A program made the translations under genes and the position numbers. Shown one piece after another: positions 1 through 11,260 of a DNA stretch of 64,000 bases. The stretch lies in the NCBI GenBank assembly GCA_963082975.1, contig OY720350.1, positions 36,934,660-36,998,659 on the forward strand, in the 5' to 3' direction. The notes below the pieces were generated by a model that saw only the letters and a program-made list of their open reading frames with translations, had not been told where the DNA came from and did no database searches. Origin of the DNA: Labia minor (taxonomy: Eukaryota > Arthropoda > Insecta > Dermaptera > Spongiphoridae). Position 1 is the stretch's first letter. Each line of letters begins with the position of its first letter.

Positions 1-1683
1 ATATAATAACATAATTCTAATATACATTATTTATTATTAAAAACACATTTTTTTTTATTTTTTTTTTCAAATGAAGTATTTGTTCCGGTGAAGGCATATG
101 TGGCAAATGGACGGCATTTGTTCTCAACGGGCATCGATCGTAGTATTCCAAGTTGACTTGAAAACAAAGCACGAACCAAGTTCCCTTTTACCTTGTGATA
201 GGTTCAAAGCCTATGCTACGCCTACTCAGCTAAACAGTTTCCCTTTTAAATAAGACGTGATCAATCCTATATATAAATATATATTATATATGAAGGACTG
301 ATAAAAATTCATGGATGCATGGCAGAGGCGACAACTAAAAAACTTTCCATGGAAAATTTCCACATGAAAGTGTTGCATATTGATCCCTCAAGTTGTTTTT
401 ATGGAATAACGAGATAAAAATTCTATTTGAAGAAAATAATTCTCTCTCTCTCTTTTCTTCTTGCTCTCATCTTTACTTCTAATGACCCATGAATTTAATG
501 ACAAATATTGCCAGATCAAAATGAAGTCATCTTATTAAGCGTACTTGATGGAATTTAATTTATAAATAATATGAGAGAGGAAGCAGATGAGAGTTTTTTT
601 TTTACTTTATCGTATAGAAAATATAATATGGAATCAAAAAAGAAGGTTTATGCCATTTGTTATGTCAGTGGTCCAGGTTTTGACATTCCCATAATACAAT
701 TTTTACTCTGTTAGAATTGATTATGTTCAGATTTTTATCTTGTGAACTCACTAAAGAATAAACAAAAAGTCATATCAATCTCAAATTTCGAATTTAAAAT
801 TGTCATCTAATCCGGATGTCTCAATCCACGATGGCTTAGCAATTAGATATTTTCAAAAAATTTGTGAATCGTATAGACATATAGAGTTCAATAGAAATTA
901 CTCTATTATAATAGTAGTAGTAATAGTAATTTTGATTTAGTAAAAAACAGTTTTATTATTATATATTGTTATTTAAGACCTTGAACCCCACTCGGCCAAT
1001 ATCAGTATCTCATTTAGGAGACCATTTATATACCAATTTATCAATAAATAAACAATTAAATATATAATTCTAATGAATATTTCTATATAATCTTAATTAT
1101 GTAAAAATTGTATATATATCTATATTCTGAATTTGAAAATTATCAGTTTTTTATATTTAATTTTTTATAACAATTTCTTTGATTTTTTTTCCATGTGGTG
1201 CCTCTGGTGGCCCAGTTAAGAAATTGACACTCAAAATAAAATTATATATTCTAGAAATTTCCATTCAAAGAATGTTTATAATATTTAAATTCTAATATTC
1301 TATAATATTAGAAGTAAAATTAAATTAAATTAAATTGAATATATTACTCCTAATTGATTAATATTTTCTAAAACAAAGTAAGTAATCTTTTTTATATTTT
1401 AATTTATATTTTGAAAAAAGTTCAATTTGCAAATTTGAGTGAAAAGGAAGATCTAAATGAGAGAAAAAATATATTGATTGAATTAAAATGAATTAAGACC
1501 TACAGATTTTCAACAAATTACTATGTATTACATCGAGGGTACAGGGGGCAGCGCTCTGAAAATCTAGTGTTAAATTAAATTCCTTAAAATGATAATTTTT
1601 AAAATTTTAAATAATTTAATGATATTATTACTAATAAAAATAAAAATTTATAAACTATTTTAATATTTTTTAATAATAAACGT
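1..1683. other. AT-rich stretch without a recognisable gene
   Basis: No long open frame and no splice-bounded coding segment that I could recognise. The sequence is A/T-rich with short homopolymers. The stretch near 1510-1575 resembles the terminal part of the Helitron-like end described at 32530-32636: both share a run reading gggtacagggggc and end in CTAG followed by T. The rest I cannot classify. Confidence 0.5.
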
Positions 1684-2591
1684 TGGGGGACCGAGAGAGA
1701 TAAAGAGAAAGCTCTATGTGAACGTGGTCCACGCTATTATTTTGTATGCGGCTCCGGCCTGGGCGGGTGCTATGTCGAGATTGGTGCACAGGAGGAAGCT
1801 GCAGTCGGTACAAAGACAGGTTGCCTTACGCGCAACGTCTGCCTACCGCACTGTTTCCTTCTGTGCTGTAATGGTGCTGGCGGGGATTCCGCCTATAGAC
1901 TTGCTAGCACGTGAAAGACACGAAGTCTATCACGAGGGAAGGTCTGAGGCTTCCACAGTCCAGAAGGCAAAGGAGCATGCGAGAGGGCGCCTTTTTGATA
2001 GATGGCAGCAGAGCTGGGACAACGAGGCTACAGGCCGCTGGACCCATAGCTTGATACCATCCATACAACCATGGATGGAACGGAAGCAGGGAGAGGTTGG
2101 CTTTTACTTGACACAGGTGTTATCAGGTCATGGCTGTTTTAGAGCATACCTCCATCGCTTCAAAAGAAGTACGGATGCAACATGCTTGGACTGCGGGGAT
2201 GTCTTAGACACTGCAGAACATGTAGTCTTTATGTGCAGCAAGTGGTGGCAGGAAAGGCACGCCTTATCAAATAAGCTAGGTGTTGAAATGGACAAAGCAA
2301 ATATGGTTAGGCTAATGATAGAAAGTAAAGAGAACTGGGAAGCAGTTGAGGGTTTTGTGACGGAATTGCTCAAGGCAAGAGAAGCTCAGCTTAGGTAGGC
2401 TGAAGACGATCCTTGACTGGTGATGATGTATGTCGAAAGACGATCCCGTCACTAGTCAGAGAGGGTCAATGGAAGGGTATGGCGGGGGTTTTTTAGTGGG
2501 TAGCCTAACAACATCATAGGTAATCCCACACTGTACACCAATCGCTTGCGATGATGGTGTGCGCTTCGTAAGAAGTTTTTCCCGGTCCGTC

Positions 2592-2627
<36 letters not shown>
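1684..2627 (+). mobile_element. 5'-truncated R1-like non-LTR retrotransposon remnant
   Basis: The segment holds the C-terminal part of a LINE ORF2 (1718-2398), a short 3' untranslated region and a poly(A) run at about 2597-2627. It starts abruptly at about 1684, as expected for 5' truncation during target-primed reverse transcription. Base composition is clearly more GC-rich than the flanks. The C-terminal Cys/His motif supports the R1/Waldo side of the LINE tree. Clade assignment is from family resemblance, not from a search. Confidence 0.8.
1718..2398 (+). pseudogene. C-terminal fragment of R1-like ORF2 (reverse transcriptase thumb and zinc knuckle)
   Basis: The 226-codon open frame lacks the endonuclease and the catalytic FADD-containing reverse transcriptase core. 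It begins in the region after the RT palm, in a stretch rich in Ala and Arg. Near residues 154-173 it has a Cys-x2-Cys, His, Cys arrangement (CLDCG ... AEHVVFMC) typical of the C-terminal zinc knuckle of R1-clade ORF2 proteins. The first Met is only the first in-frame ATG after the truncation and is unlikely to be a real start. It cannot support retrotransposition by itself. Confidence 0.8.
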
Positions 2628-2629
<2 letters not shown>

Positions 2630-2672
2630 AAATATAAGTAAATAAATAAGTAAATAAATAGCTAAATAAATA

Positions 2673-3211
2673 TATAATGTCAAGTTCCCACATGTGTCCA
2701 TTACAATTAAGAATAAGTAAGTTATGTTAGTCACGTTCATACTTCCACATGTGAACATTAATTAAGGTTCTTAGCATTTAGCAGGTAAAACACATGGCAA
2801 GGCTCATTCAATTGAAAATTGCAAGGGTGCACTTGTTAAATGAAATATTCTTTGTAGGAGAGGGCAGTGTGGTTTATTGTTTGCAGTTGCAGTGACCCTT
2901 TTGAGGAGAAATTTCAACATATGCCTGGGAAAGACCACTCTTCATTTCATCCCTCACCCCTACCTTTCTCCTTCCCTTATTTCGGTGATATAAAAGAAAA
3001 AAAGCATGACTAGCAACCAGAGATATTATGACACGAGATGTAGAGTGACGAGAGATATTTTAGACTAGACGGGAGTGTGTCCCTATGTATGATTGAATTT
3101 GTATCTTCAAACTCATAATAAATTTCTTACTCTTTCTTAAATAAAATTGCCTTTTATTTCTTTACCGTTTAATTACCCATTAAACCCGTGGGTAAGGTAA
3201 AATATATAATT
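2673..3211 (+). repeat. 5' LTR
   Basis: Long terminal repeat of the element above, highly similar to the copy at 6119-6603. It contains a TATA-like stretch (gatataaaaga) near 2986 and an aataaa signal near 3117. It carries about 55 bases near its 3' end (3150-3205) that the other LTR lacks. Apart from that block I see very few substitutions, so the insertion looks fairly recent. Confidence 0.85.
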
Positions 3212-3429
3212 GGCGCACAGTCGGTAGACTTTCGCGAACGTTTATACAATACAAACGGCAACTTTTTAAAGTTTTTATCGCGAACGGTGATTAAATTCCT
3301 GCTTCATCTCCTGAGCAATCGACGGAGTCTGAACATCGTCTTCAGCAACCAAGAAGCAGCAGCCACTACAAACCTACGAGCTACCACGACTACACGACAC
3401 CGAGGAAAGCGACGTCCATTGCCTTAACG

Positions 3430-3980
3430 AGGAACGGTACGAGCAAATCATCCCGGGTCATCTACAAATACTAGGATAATACTTATCCGAAGGGCGCAGT
3501 CAACAAGAAAGAAGAAAGAAAAATCGTGAGCTATACAAACAGTCATACCATAAATTTAACATAAAAATATAATAAATAAATTTTAAAATAAAATACCTTA
3601 ACAATTAAATAAATTTTCTAACATAAAAAAAAAAATATAATAAATACATTAACAATTAAATAAATTTTCTAACAAAAAAAAAAAAAAATATATAAATCAA
3701 TATTAAAATAAATATTTTAACAATTAAACAAAATTTCTAACATAAATTAAAATAAATAAAATTTTATGAAAAATAAATAAATAAATTAATTAAAATAAAA
3801 AAATAAAATAATAAAATGAATTAAAATTAATAATAATAAAATAATAATAATTAAAATAAAATAATAATCAAAATAAAAAAAAATAATCGAAATAAAATAA
3901 TAATAATCAAAATAAAATAATAATAATCAACGTAAAATAATAATAATAAAATTAAATAATACAATAAATAAAGTAATTGA
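3430..3980. repeat. A-rich low-complexity leader
   Basis: Long runs of aata/aaat-type repeats lie between the primer-binding site and gag. I see no gene. It may be an expanded leader of the LTR element. Confidence 0.6.
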
Positions 3981-3983
3981 AAA

Positions 3984-5690
3984 ATGAAATTAATGATGAA
4001 AATGAATACAGATCATTTGTTACAATGTATTCCTATCTTTAAGGGCGAGTCAAACGTACTCCAAAGATTTATTAATACGGTTGATAAAATATATAGTACA
4101 TTTCCTTATGACCAGCACGAATTTTTCCTCAGGTACGTTAGAGACAAAATTCAGGGCAGTGCCAATGAAATGCTGACCCACGTAAGTCTAACCACCTGGG
4201 AGAATTTAAGAAGGGATCTTAGGGACATATTTCGCGAAACAAAAAGCGAGAGTAATCTCTACGATTCAAATTACAATAGACAATTCATTCCCAGAAATCG
4301 CTCTCATTCTAATAATTATCAAAATTACCACCCCCCTCCCCGCTACCACAATTCGGCGGATTATAAAAAACAAAAAACTAATGATTGGCTAAATGAACCA
4401 GATATGATTAAAAAATTTGCCTCTTTTGAAAATAAATCAACAATATTAAATTCAAACAATTATAAGAAAAATAAAATTGATAATGGACAATTCCTTGACC
4501 AGAACAAATTAAATTTTGAATATAATATTGAAGTTAAAAAAGAACCAAGTGATATTAATGAAAAAAATACAATAAACAATCATAAATTATCTTCAATTGA
4601 TATAACTTTACCAATGAATAAATTAATACAAGAAAAATCAATTTTAAAATCATTACATTCTTCTAATTTATTACCAAAAAATAGAATATCAGAAAATATT
4701 TTGCCCTCTAAACATATTAATGATAAAAATATTAACAATGATGAAACAATGAATTCAAATAAAGAATTTTTATATAAATGTTCTAAAGAACAAAGTATAA
4801 AACCTCATGCAGAATTAATCAATTTAGAAGATCCACCTCAAATTACAGAAACCAAGAAATTAATTAAAAAGGAATTGGAAGAAAATTCCTTACACAATAA
4901 TATGGATAATTCTCTCTCAGAAAAATCTCAAATCTCACTCTATTCTTCACCTCCACCCTCCCCACCTATTCAATTCAATGCTCTTGAGAAAATTGCTCAA
5001 TCATATGATGCGGATACACCTGTGTTATCTCCTTGTGAAGATAATTCTAGTGATACGTTACCTTGTCCAGAACTAATAAGAGAAAAGACTCCTGAATTCG
5101 ATCATTATCCTCCAAAGAACACTCCATCCCCAACACCCCCTCCATTAACTCCAAATGAACGTGAATATATAGAAATAAATAAGATCAATCTTGACCAAAC
5201 AATTTCAAAACCAGAAGAAATTAATCTAAGATTTATAGAAAATAAAAAGCGATCTCATGAATCTACGTTTAACGAAATTAATAAACATAATTCTCCGTCA
5301 TCCCCTAATACAGTTTCTAATTTCCCAACATTAATTCAAAATGAAATTAAAATTGATAATATTGATCAAAGTATAAATAATGTGAATAATATTAGTTCGA
5401 GACATTCAAAGGAAGGCACCCGTCCCAAGTTTTTTTATAGAAATCATTTAGTAGTTGTTTGTAAAATTAAATATCATATTGTATTAGTAAACTATATTAG
5501 ATCATGGCAAATAGCCCCGTCACTTTCTCCACACATTAATAAGATAAGGAGAAAGATATCAATGAAATGGAAATATCATTTAAAACGGGTGTGGACAAAA
5601 TTTAAATTTAAAATTGTATACATTTTTTTTTTCGAATATTATTATATAAGTTTTTTTCCTATTAGTTTTAGGAGGTACCATAATAATTAG
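3984..5690 (+). CDS. Gag-like protein of a gypsy/errantivirus-like element
   Basis: The 568-codon frame has an N-terminal half resembling errantivirus Gag: an IPIFKGE-type start near residue 17, then an FINTVDKIYSTFP stretch and a tryptophan-containing helix region to about residue 100. From about residue 120 it becomes a long low-complexity Asn/Lys/Ser/Pro-rich tail without CCHC knuckles. The last 80 or so residues (from about 5430) are basic and hydrophobic and may come from sequence joined by an internal deletion. The start is the first ATG after a 770-base A-rich leader. An alternative start at the second or third Met (codons 4-6) cannot be excluded. A structural role in particle assembly is inferred from the family. 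Confidence 0.7.
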   Translation: MKLMMKMNTDHLLQCIPIFKGESNVLQRFINTVDKIYSTFPYDQHEFFLRYVRDKIQGSANEMLTHVSLTTWENLRRDLRDIFRETKSESNLYDSNYNRQFIPRNRSHSNNYQNYHPPPRYHNSADYKKQKTNDWLNEPDMIKKFASFENKSTILNSNNYKKNKIDNGQFLDQNKLNFEYNIEVKKEPSDINEKNTINNHKLSSIDITLPMNKLIQEKSILKSLHSSNLLPKNRISENILPSKHINDKNINNDETMNSNKEFLYKCSKEQSIKPHAELINLEDPPQITETKKLIKKELEENSLHNNMDNSLSEKSQISLYSSPPPSPPIQFNALEKIAQSYDADTPVLSPCEDNSSDTLPCPELIREKTPEFDHYPPKNTPSPTPPPLTPNEREYIEINKINLDQTISKPEEINLRFIENKKRSHESTFNEINKHNSPSSPNTVSNFPTLIQNEIKIDNIDQSINNVNNISSRHSKEGTRPKFFYRNHLVVVCKIKYHIVLVNYIRSWQIAPSLSPHINKIRRKISMKWKYHLKRVWTKFKFKIVYIFFFEYYYISFFPISFRRYHNN

Positions 5691-6118
5691 AAAGAGTACG
5701 AAATTATATTAATTGTTATAAATTACTTTTCCTTATCCACCGACCACAATGGTAGTCCGAATAAATTTGATTTAGTAATTAATAAAAAAAAAAAAATAAA
5801 AATAAAAACAATTTGCTTAAATTTATAAGAAATAAAAAATTTTTTTTTTTAATTGATGTTTTTGTTATTTTTGTTATGTGAAAAATGTGTTGTGTTCAGT
5901 GCAGTGATATTAAATAATAATTTTTGTGCAAGATACTTAAGTGAAAACATTGTGTTTAATAATTATATATAAAAAAAAAAAAAACAAAATAGTGATTAAG
6001 TGAAAAACAATGAAAAATTAAATTCTTTAAAAAGGAATGTATAATTCTCCCTGCAAATGGACACATTAACTTCACCCACTAGACAATTTGTTACACAAAT
6101 TTCCTTTAGGGGGTGGAG

Positions 6119-6603
6119 ATATAATGTCAAGTTCCCACATGTGTCCATTACAATTAAGAATAAGTAAGTTATGTTAGTCACGTTCATACTTCCACATGTG
6201 AACATTAATTAAGGTTCTTAGCATTTAGCAGGTAAAACACATGGCAAGGCTCATTCAATTGAAAATTGCAAGGGTGCACTTGTTAAATGAAATATTCTTT
6301 GTAGGAGAGGGGAGTGTGGTTTATTGTTTGCAGTTGCAGTGACCCTTTTGAGGAGAAATTTCAACATATGCCTGGGAAAGACCACTCTTCATTTCATCCC
6401 TCACCCCTACCTTTCTCCTTCCCTTATTTCGGTGATATAAAAGAAAAAAAGCATGACTAGCAACCAGAGATATTATGACACGAGATGTAGAGTGACGAGA
6501 GATATTTTAGACTAGACGGGAGTGTGTCCCTATGTATGATTGAATTTGTATCTTCAAACTCATAATAAATTTCTTACTCTTTCTTAAATAAAAATATATA
6601 ATT
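6119..6603 (+). repeat. 3' LTR
   Basis: Direct repeat of 2673-3211, starting right after the polypurine tract. It is shorter than the 5' LTR because it lacks the block at 3150-3205. It is followed at once by the target duplication aata. Confidence 0.85.
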
Positions 6604-7028
6604 AATATTCATAATGTTATGGGAGTGGTTGAAAAGAAGCCACACCACAAAATCTAAAAAAATAAATAAATATTAAATCTATTTATAATACAATAACAAA
6701 ATTAAAAATTAATTTCTTCCAAGAATAAAGATTTAATCTAAATTAATGTTTTTATCTGTTTTTTTTTAATTACAATAAACAAACAAAGAGTTAACCTATT
6801 CTATTAATTACCACTTTTAACTTTTTTTAATTACTTAATGAAATTTTTATAATTATTTCGCTCAAAGCGATGAGTACTCTCCCACCCTCTGGTTAATAGT
6901 CCAAAGTAATAAATAATTTAATGAAATAATACCTTATATTTATTTGATTATCTATTTAATTACAAATATATAATTATGAAAGTGTTTAAAATATGTATAT
7001 ATATTTACTTTTTATTTTATTTATTTAT

Positions 7029-7125
7029 TTTATCTGATAATAATAATAAATATATATATATAATATATAATAAATATATATATATATATAAATATATATA
7101 TATAATAATAATAATAATAAATATA

Positions 7126-7156
<31 letters not shown>

Positions 7157-7163
7157 ATATATA

Positions 7164-7194
<31 letters not shown>

Positions 7195-7208
7195 ATATAT
7201 ATATATAT
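7029..7208. repeat. (TA)n / (ATA)n simple repeat
   Basis: Alternating blocks of ta dinucleotide and ata trinucleotide repeats. Open frames across it encode only Ile/Tyr runs and are not genes. Confidence 0.9.
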
Positions 7209-7636
7209 ATTATTATCAGATTTATCAGGGATATAATCACGTATTTTTGTGAGATTGTTTTCTCGACGTTTCGGCACCCATTTTGGCGCCATTTTCAAGA
7301 GGTTATTTAGGTGGGAGTATTTTTGGGATTCTGGGTCTTAGTCTGAGTGACCAAGGGTTAATATCGGGCCTCGGGCTGTTGTCCAGTGAGGACGTGTGCC
7401 GGTCTCAGGATTGCCCAGGATTCTTCGGAGCTCTACAGCAACGTAGTGAGTACAAAACCAACCAACCAATCAACCCAAAATCCCGATATTAACCCTTGGT
7501 CACACAGACTAAGACCCAGAATCCCAAAAATACTCCCACCTAAATAATCTCTTGAAAATGGCGCCAAAATGGGTGCCGAAACGTCGAGAAAACAATCTCA
7601 CAAAAATACGTGATTATATTCCTGATAAATCTGATA
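7209..7636. mobile_element. Foldback element with ~160-base near-perfect inverted arms
   Basis: The left arm (about 7209-7372) and right arm (about 7470-7636) are inverted copies of each other. The left arm has ttttggcgccattttcaaga; its complement, tcttgaaaatggcgccaaaa, is at about 7551-7570. About 100 bases separate the arms. There is no transposase frame. A related, decayed fragment lies at about 10690-10800, with matching cgtgtttttgtgag and ggtttccg blocks in inverse order. A transcript would fold into a long hairpin. Confidence 0.8.
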
Positions 7637-7749
7637 ATAATAATAACAATAACATCCACCGAAACCTAAACCAACATATATATATATTTATATATTATAG
7701 ATTATAGATTAAAAACTATTTTGATTAGATTATTTCTAAATAAACCTAA

Positions 7750-8654
7750 AGGCCGGTCCAGACGCTCCGTTTTGCACAACGTTTTAAATCCGCGCAGTTT
7801 TAAGACGGAATGAAATCGTTGCAACTTTGAGCGTCCAGACGGTACAGTCTTGACGGTGCAGTCTTGTATTTTCCGCTCAGTTTTGTGTGATATCGCCATG
7901 GAGGAGGTTCTCCTGTGGTCAATTTTCGCCTGCTGTATTGTAAAAAAAAAAGATTGGAACACTTCAGAGGAACCGTTCGTTCAAAATGGTCACGGAAATG
8001 GCTTTTAAGAAGGCGGGACTTTTCCCATATAAGATTATTGCGTGAATTACGTGATATAGATTTCGCGTGAGATTCCAAAACGACCGACCGACCGACCGAT
8101 ATACGCATGCGCAATACGCCAGAATGTTAGACACTAAACTTCTGATACATTCTTTACAAAATTTTACTTATTTGCCATATTAAATATTATTATTTATATT
8201 TACATTAATAATCAGTATTACTAAATTATGTATATATAAAATAAAATATTTTAATATATTATTAAGTGTTAAATTATATTAAATTAATTTCTAATATATT
8301 TATATAATTTAAAATTAATTTCAGAATATATATATATATATATATTAAATTATATACTATATATAATATATTATATAATATATATTTTAATAAATTAATT
8401 TTTAAATATGTGTGTGTGTTTGACCGTAAAAATCAAGATATATGTTTGATAATTTTTCACAGGATTAATAATTGTATAAAACTGCGCAGGTCACGGTTTT
8501 CAGAGCTCATGAGCTCAGTTATCGCTGCAACTGTGCAGTCCTCCCGACGGACTCAAAACTGCGCAGTTTTCCGGTCCGCACGCAACGTTTTGTCTGCAAC
8601 GTCTTGAACTGCGCAGACAAAACGTTGTGCAAAACGGAGCGTCTGGACCGGCCT
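7750..8654. mobile_element. PIF/Harbinger-like MITE
   Basis: Inverted termini starting aggccggtccagacgctccg at 7750 are mirrored at 8618-8654, with at least 35 perfectly paired bases. The element is flanked by TAA at 7747-7749 and TAA at 8655-8657, the three-base target duplication typical of PIF/Harbinger. There is no transposase frame, so it is non-autonomous. The interior at about 8416-8485 holds a short stretch (gaccgtaaaaatcaagatatatg onward) shared with the Helitron-like family at 48494, suggesting an older insertion inside it. Confidence 0.8.
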
Positions 8655-8657
8655 TAA

Positions 8658-9851
8658 TATTCATTATGTTTTTATGTAGAATGTGAAAAAGGTTGAAAAT
8701 AAAATACTAATATCAGAAATTCGAATCAGTTCATGCATTAAATTTTCTTTTTAAAATTTATTTTACTTTCACGAGAGAATAAAAATAATTCGTGCAGACT
8801 TCTTAATCTTAAAGCCAAATCAGTGAGGAAAAAAATAACCATGTGCTTACCTCTACCCCGTATTGGATAGAAGCGTTTGTGTGCCCCGGGGGTGTTTTTC
8901 GCCTTCCCAGCTCAATTTATTTCCCCTTCGCCATTGTCCGACGGGGCAACAGATAACCAACCAACACTACGTTCTTTTTTGCACTGGCTTTACCATTCTT
9001 TTTTCTTTTTTTTTTCTTTATAATTTATATAGATAATCCTCAAATAAAAATAAATTTATTTATATTTATTTTATAATTTTATAATAATATTAATTATTAA
9101 CATCATTAAATATGATTTCTTTATTAATGTTACAATATACTTTATGAAAGTAAATAAAAAAAAAAATTCAATTTCTAAGTACACACAATAAAGTGAAACA
9201 ATATTAAATGAAAAGAAAATTTATTTTCAAAAATATATTAGATAATAAATTATTTTAAAAAATCCAGTTAAAATCATTAAACTTGCTTGATCTTTCAACA
9301 ATACAAATTATGCTAATTCATCATTAATCGTAAAGTGGGGAATAGGATTACTTATATTATATTATTAATTGATTAAAGTTTAAACTATAAAAATAGTAGA
9401 ATAATTAAAATAAAAATAATATATATATATAAAATAGAAAATTTAAAAGTTTTTTGATAGATGAAGGTTAGAACTATTTGTTACGAGTTTCTGTGTGTTT
9501 CTGTTTGTCGTCGCCCAAACTCAAGAGTCGTTAGTCAATTTTCACAACATTGAGAGACACTTTGCAAAAGTTTCTGCCACCGTCCCAATCCCCACCCTTT
9601 CTCTGCCAACACTCTTCTATCGTATTTAACTCTTTCCTCTAAACTCTGTCGCTGTGGTATCTTTCAGTTCGTTAATTAATATCAAACTTGATTTTCACTG
9701 TCCATTAAAATATATCAAATTAAAATTGTCTTTTATAGTTTAATTTACTTAATTAACAATTTAACTAATATTGTTTTTATCTGAATAACAATTGTAATTA
9801 CTCAAAAAAAACAAAACAATTATAATTATGATTATATTAACGTTGTATTTA
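8658..9851. other. Intergenic stretch, unclassified
   Basis: AT-rich with two GC-richer islands. One is at about 8845-8960 (accccgtattggatag ... gacggggcaacag), which looks repeat-derived. The other is at about 9470-9660, a pyrimidine-rich segment without a frame. I could not identify a gene in either. Confidence 0.4.
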
Positions 9852-9853
9852 TA

Positions 9854-10434
9854 CAGGGGTTGGACAAAAATATGGAAACACCTTGTGAAATGCATTTTTG
9901 TAAAGAAAGAATGATTTTAATGAAATATGTAGGTGCCACTGGCGTTTTTGACTACTGACGCCACCTATACAACTTCGTAAATGTGCTAAACAGTTCAGTT
10001 GTTGTCGGAGTACTGTTATGTGAAGTTGTCATTGCATTATGTCAGAGTTAACAGACTTCGAACGTGGGCAAATTGTTGGAGCATGGTAGGTGCTTCCGTA
10101 AGCAAAGTAGCCGAGGTGTTTAGTGTATCAAGAGGTACTGTATCGAAGATTTATTCCGCATATTTGAAAAGTGGAAAAACATCATCTGCTAAATCACAGC
10201 GCGGACGAAAGTGTGTCCTGAGTGATCGTGACAGACGATCATTAAGGGCAATTGTGACCAAAAATAAGAAGACCACAGCTGCAAAAGTTACTGCTGAAAT
10301 GAATGTTGTGTTACCGAACCCTGTGAGTACCAAAACAATTAGAAGGGAGCTTCATAAACAGGGAATTGCTGGCCGTGTTTAAGCAAAGAAACATGTTTTT
10401 TAAAAGGTGTTTCCATATTTTTGTCCAACCCCTG
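9854..10434 (+). mobile_element. Internally deleted Tc1-like transposon
   Basis: Inverted termini CAGGGGTTGGACAAAAATAT at 9854 and their complement ending at 10434 are flanked by TA dinucleotides (9852-9853 and 10435-10436), as for Tc1/mariner elements. At 581 bases it keeps only the N-terminal part of the transposase gene. The DDE catalytic region is missing, so it could move only in trans. Confidence 0.9.
9999..10382 (+). pseudogene. N-terminal Tc1-type transposase fragment
   Basis: The frame encodes a paired-type helix-turn-helix region (VGASVSKVAEVFSVSRGTVSKIY), a GRK linker (QRGRKCVLSDRDRR) and the second DNA-binding subdomain ending near TIRRELHKQG. The natural start is probably the ATG at 10039 in another frame (MSELTDFERG). 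A one- or two-base lesion near 10086 separates it from the rest. It stops right after the DNA-binding domain. Confidence 0.85.
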
Positions 10435-10436
10435 TA

Positions 10437-10802
10437 TCATATTAGATAATATTAAAAAAAAATCTAATAATTTTAAAATTTAAAAGTTTTTTTATACTTC
10501 GTATATGATTTTATTTTTTTCTGGTATGAATAAAATTTTAATATGAGACTATTAATTAAAATGGAAATTATCGAAGATTTACTATATTATTATCATTTAT
10601 CTTAAATACAAATAAGATGATTTTGTGGCAAAGTTATATTAATGATTGTGTTCGTAATTATATTAATCAAACCAATTTACGTAGAAAATTCTCTTAAAAA
10701 TGGGGCTGAAATATATATCAAGACTTAAGACTCACAAAAACACGTAAATATAACTCAGAAAGAACTTTTCATAATAATAACTTTCACGGAAACCTAAAGG
10801 AA

Positions 10803-10840
<38 letters not shown>

Positions 10841-11260
10841 CGTATATTGGAGTTTACCTCTTCCCTTGTCAAAATTGAATTCATTCAGATTAAAATAAAA
10901 AATATTAAATAATAATACAATTTATATTTAATGATAAAAGAAATTAATAAAATATACTATCATCAATCAGTATCATTTTTATCAAAATAATTATTAATTA
11001 TTAAGAAATGCTCATCCAAACAGTCAGAATTCTTAATCACTTTTCAAAGAAAACTAAAGAAAATATTTCTCGTTCTCAGCGGCTTACTGAATAATAAAAA
11101 TTAAATAAATTTATAAAAATTTCATTATATATTTAATTTTTACATTTTTTTTTATATATTTTATCATGTAATTAAAAAAAAAAATAGGTACAATATATTT
11201 GAGTTAAAATTAACCTTCTTTTAATATTATTTTTTCATTTATATATTTATATACTTATAT
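10437..11260. other. AT-rich region downstream of gene A
   Basis: Includes a (TA)n run at about 10806-10838 and the decayed foldback fragment at about 10690-10800. Nothing else is recognisable. It probably contains the 3' untranslated region and polyadenylation site of gene A. Confidence 0.45.

Larger units (their letters stand above)
2673..6603 (+). mobile_element. Gypsy/errantivirus-like LTR retrotransposon with gag but no pol
   Basis: Two direct repeats flank a gag-like open frame. Both start tataatgtcaag and end atatataatt. A 4-base target duplication, aata, lies at 2669-2672 and 6604-6607. Directly after the 5' LTR is a primer-binding-like site (ggcgcacagtcggtag at 3212), of the kind used by gypsy-type elements. 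Directly before the 3' LTR is a polypurine tract (agggggtggaga, 6107-6118). No protease, reverse transcriptase, RNase H or integrase frame is present, so the element is non-autonomous, with a large internal deletion. This is an old or defective genomic copy and is only described here. Confidence 0.85.

Noticed and set aside
6976..7298. Open frames on both strands rich in Ile/Tyr
   Set aside because: They are translations of TA and ATA simple repeats, without start context or conservation.
7283..7492. 69-codon frame, MAPFSRGYLGG...
   Set aside because: It lies inside the arms of a foldback element; the inverse arm gives an equally open but unrelated frame.
7800..8657. Frames of 60-104 codons on both strands
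   Set aside because: They fall within the PIF/Harbinger-like MITE and include its terminal repeats; no protein resemblance.
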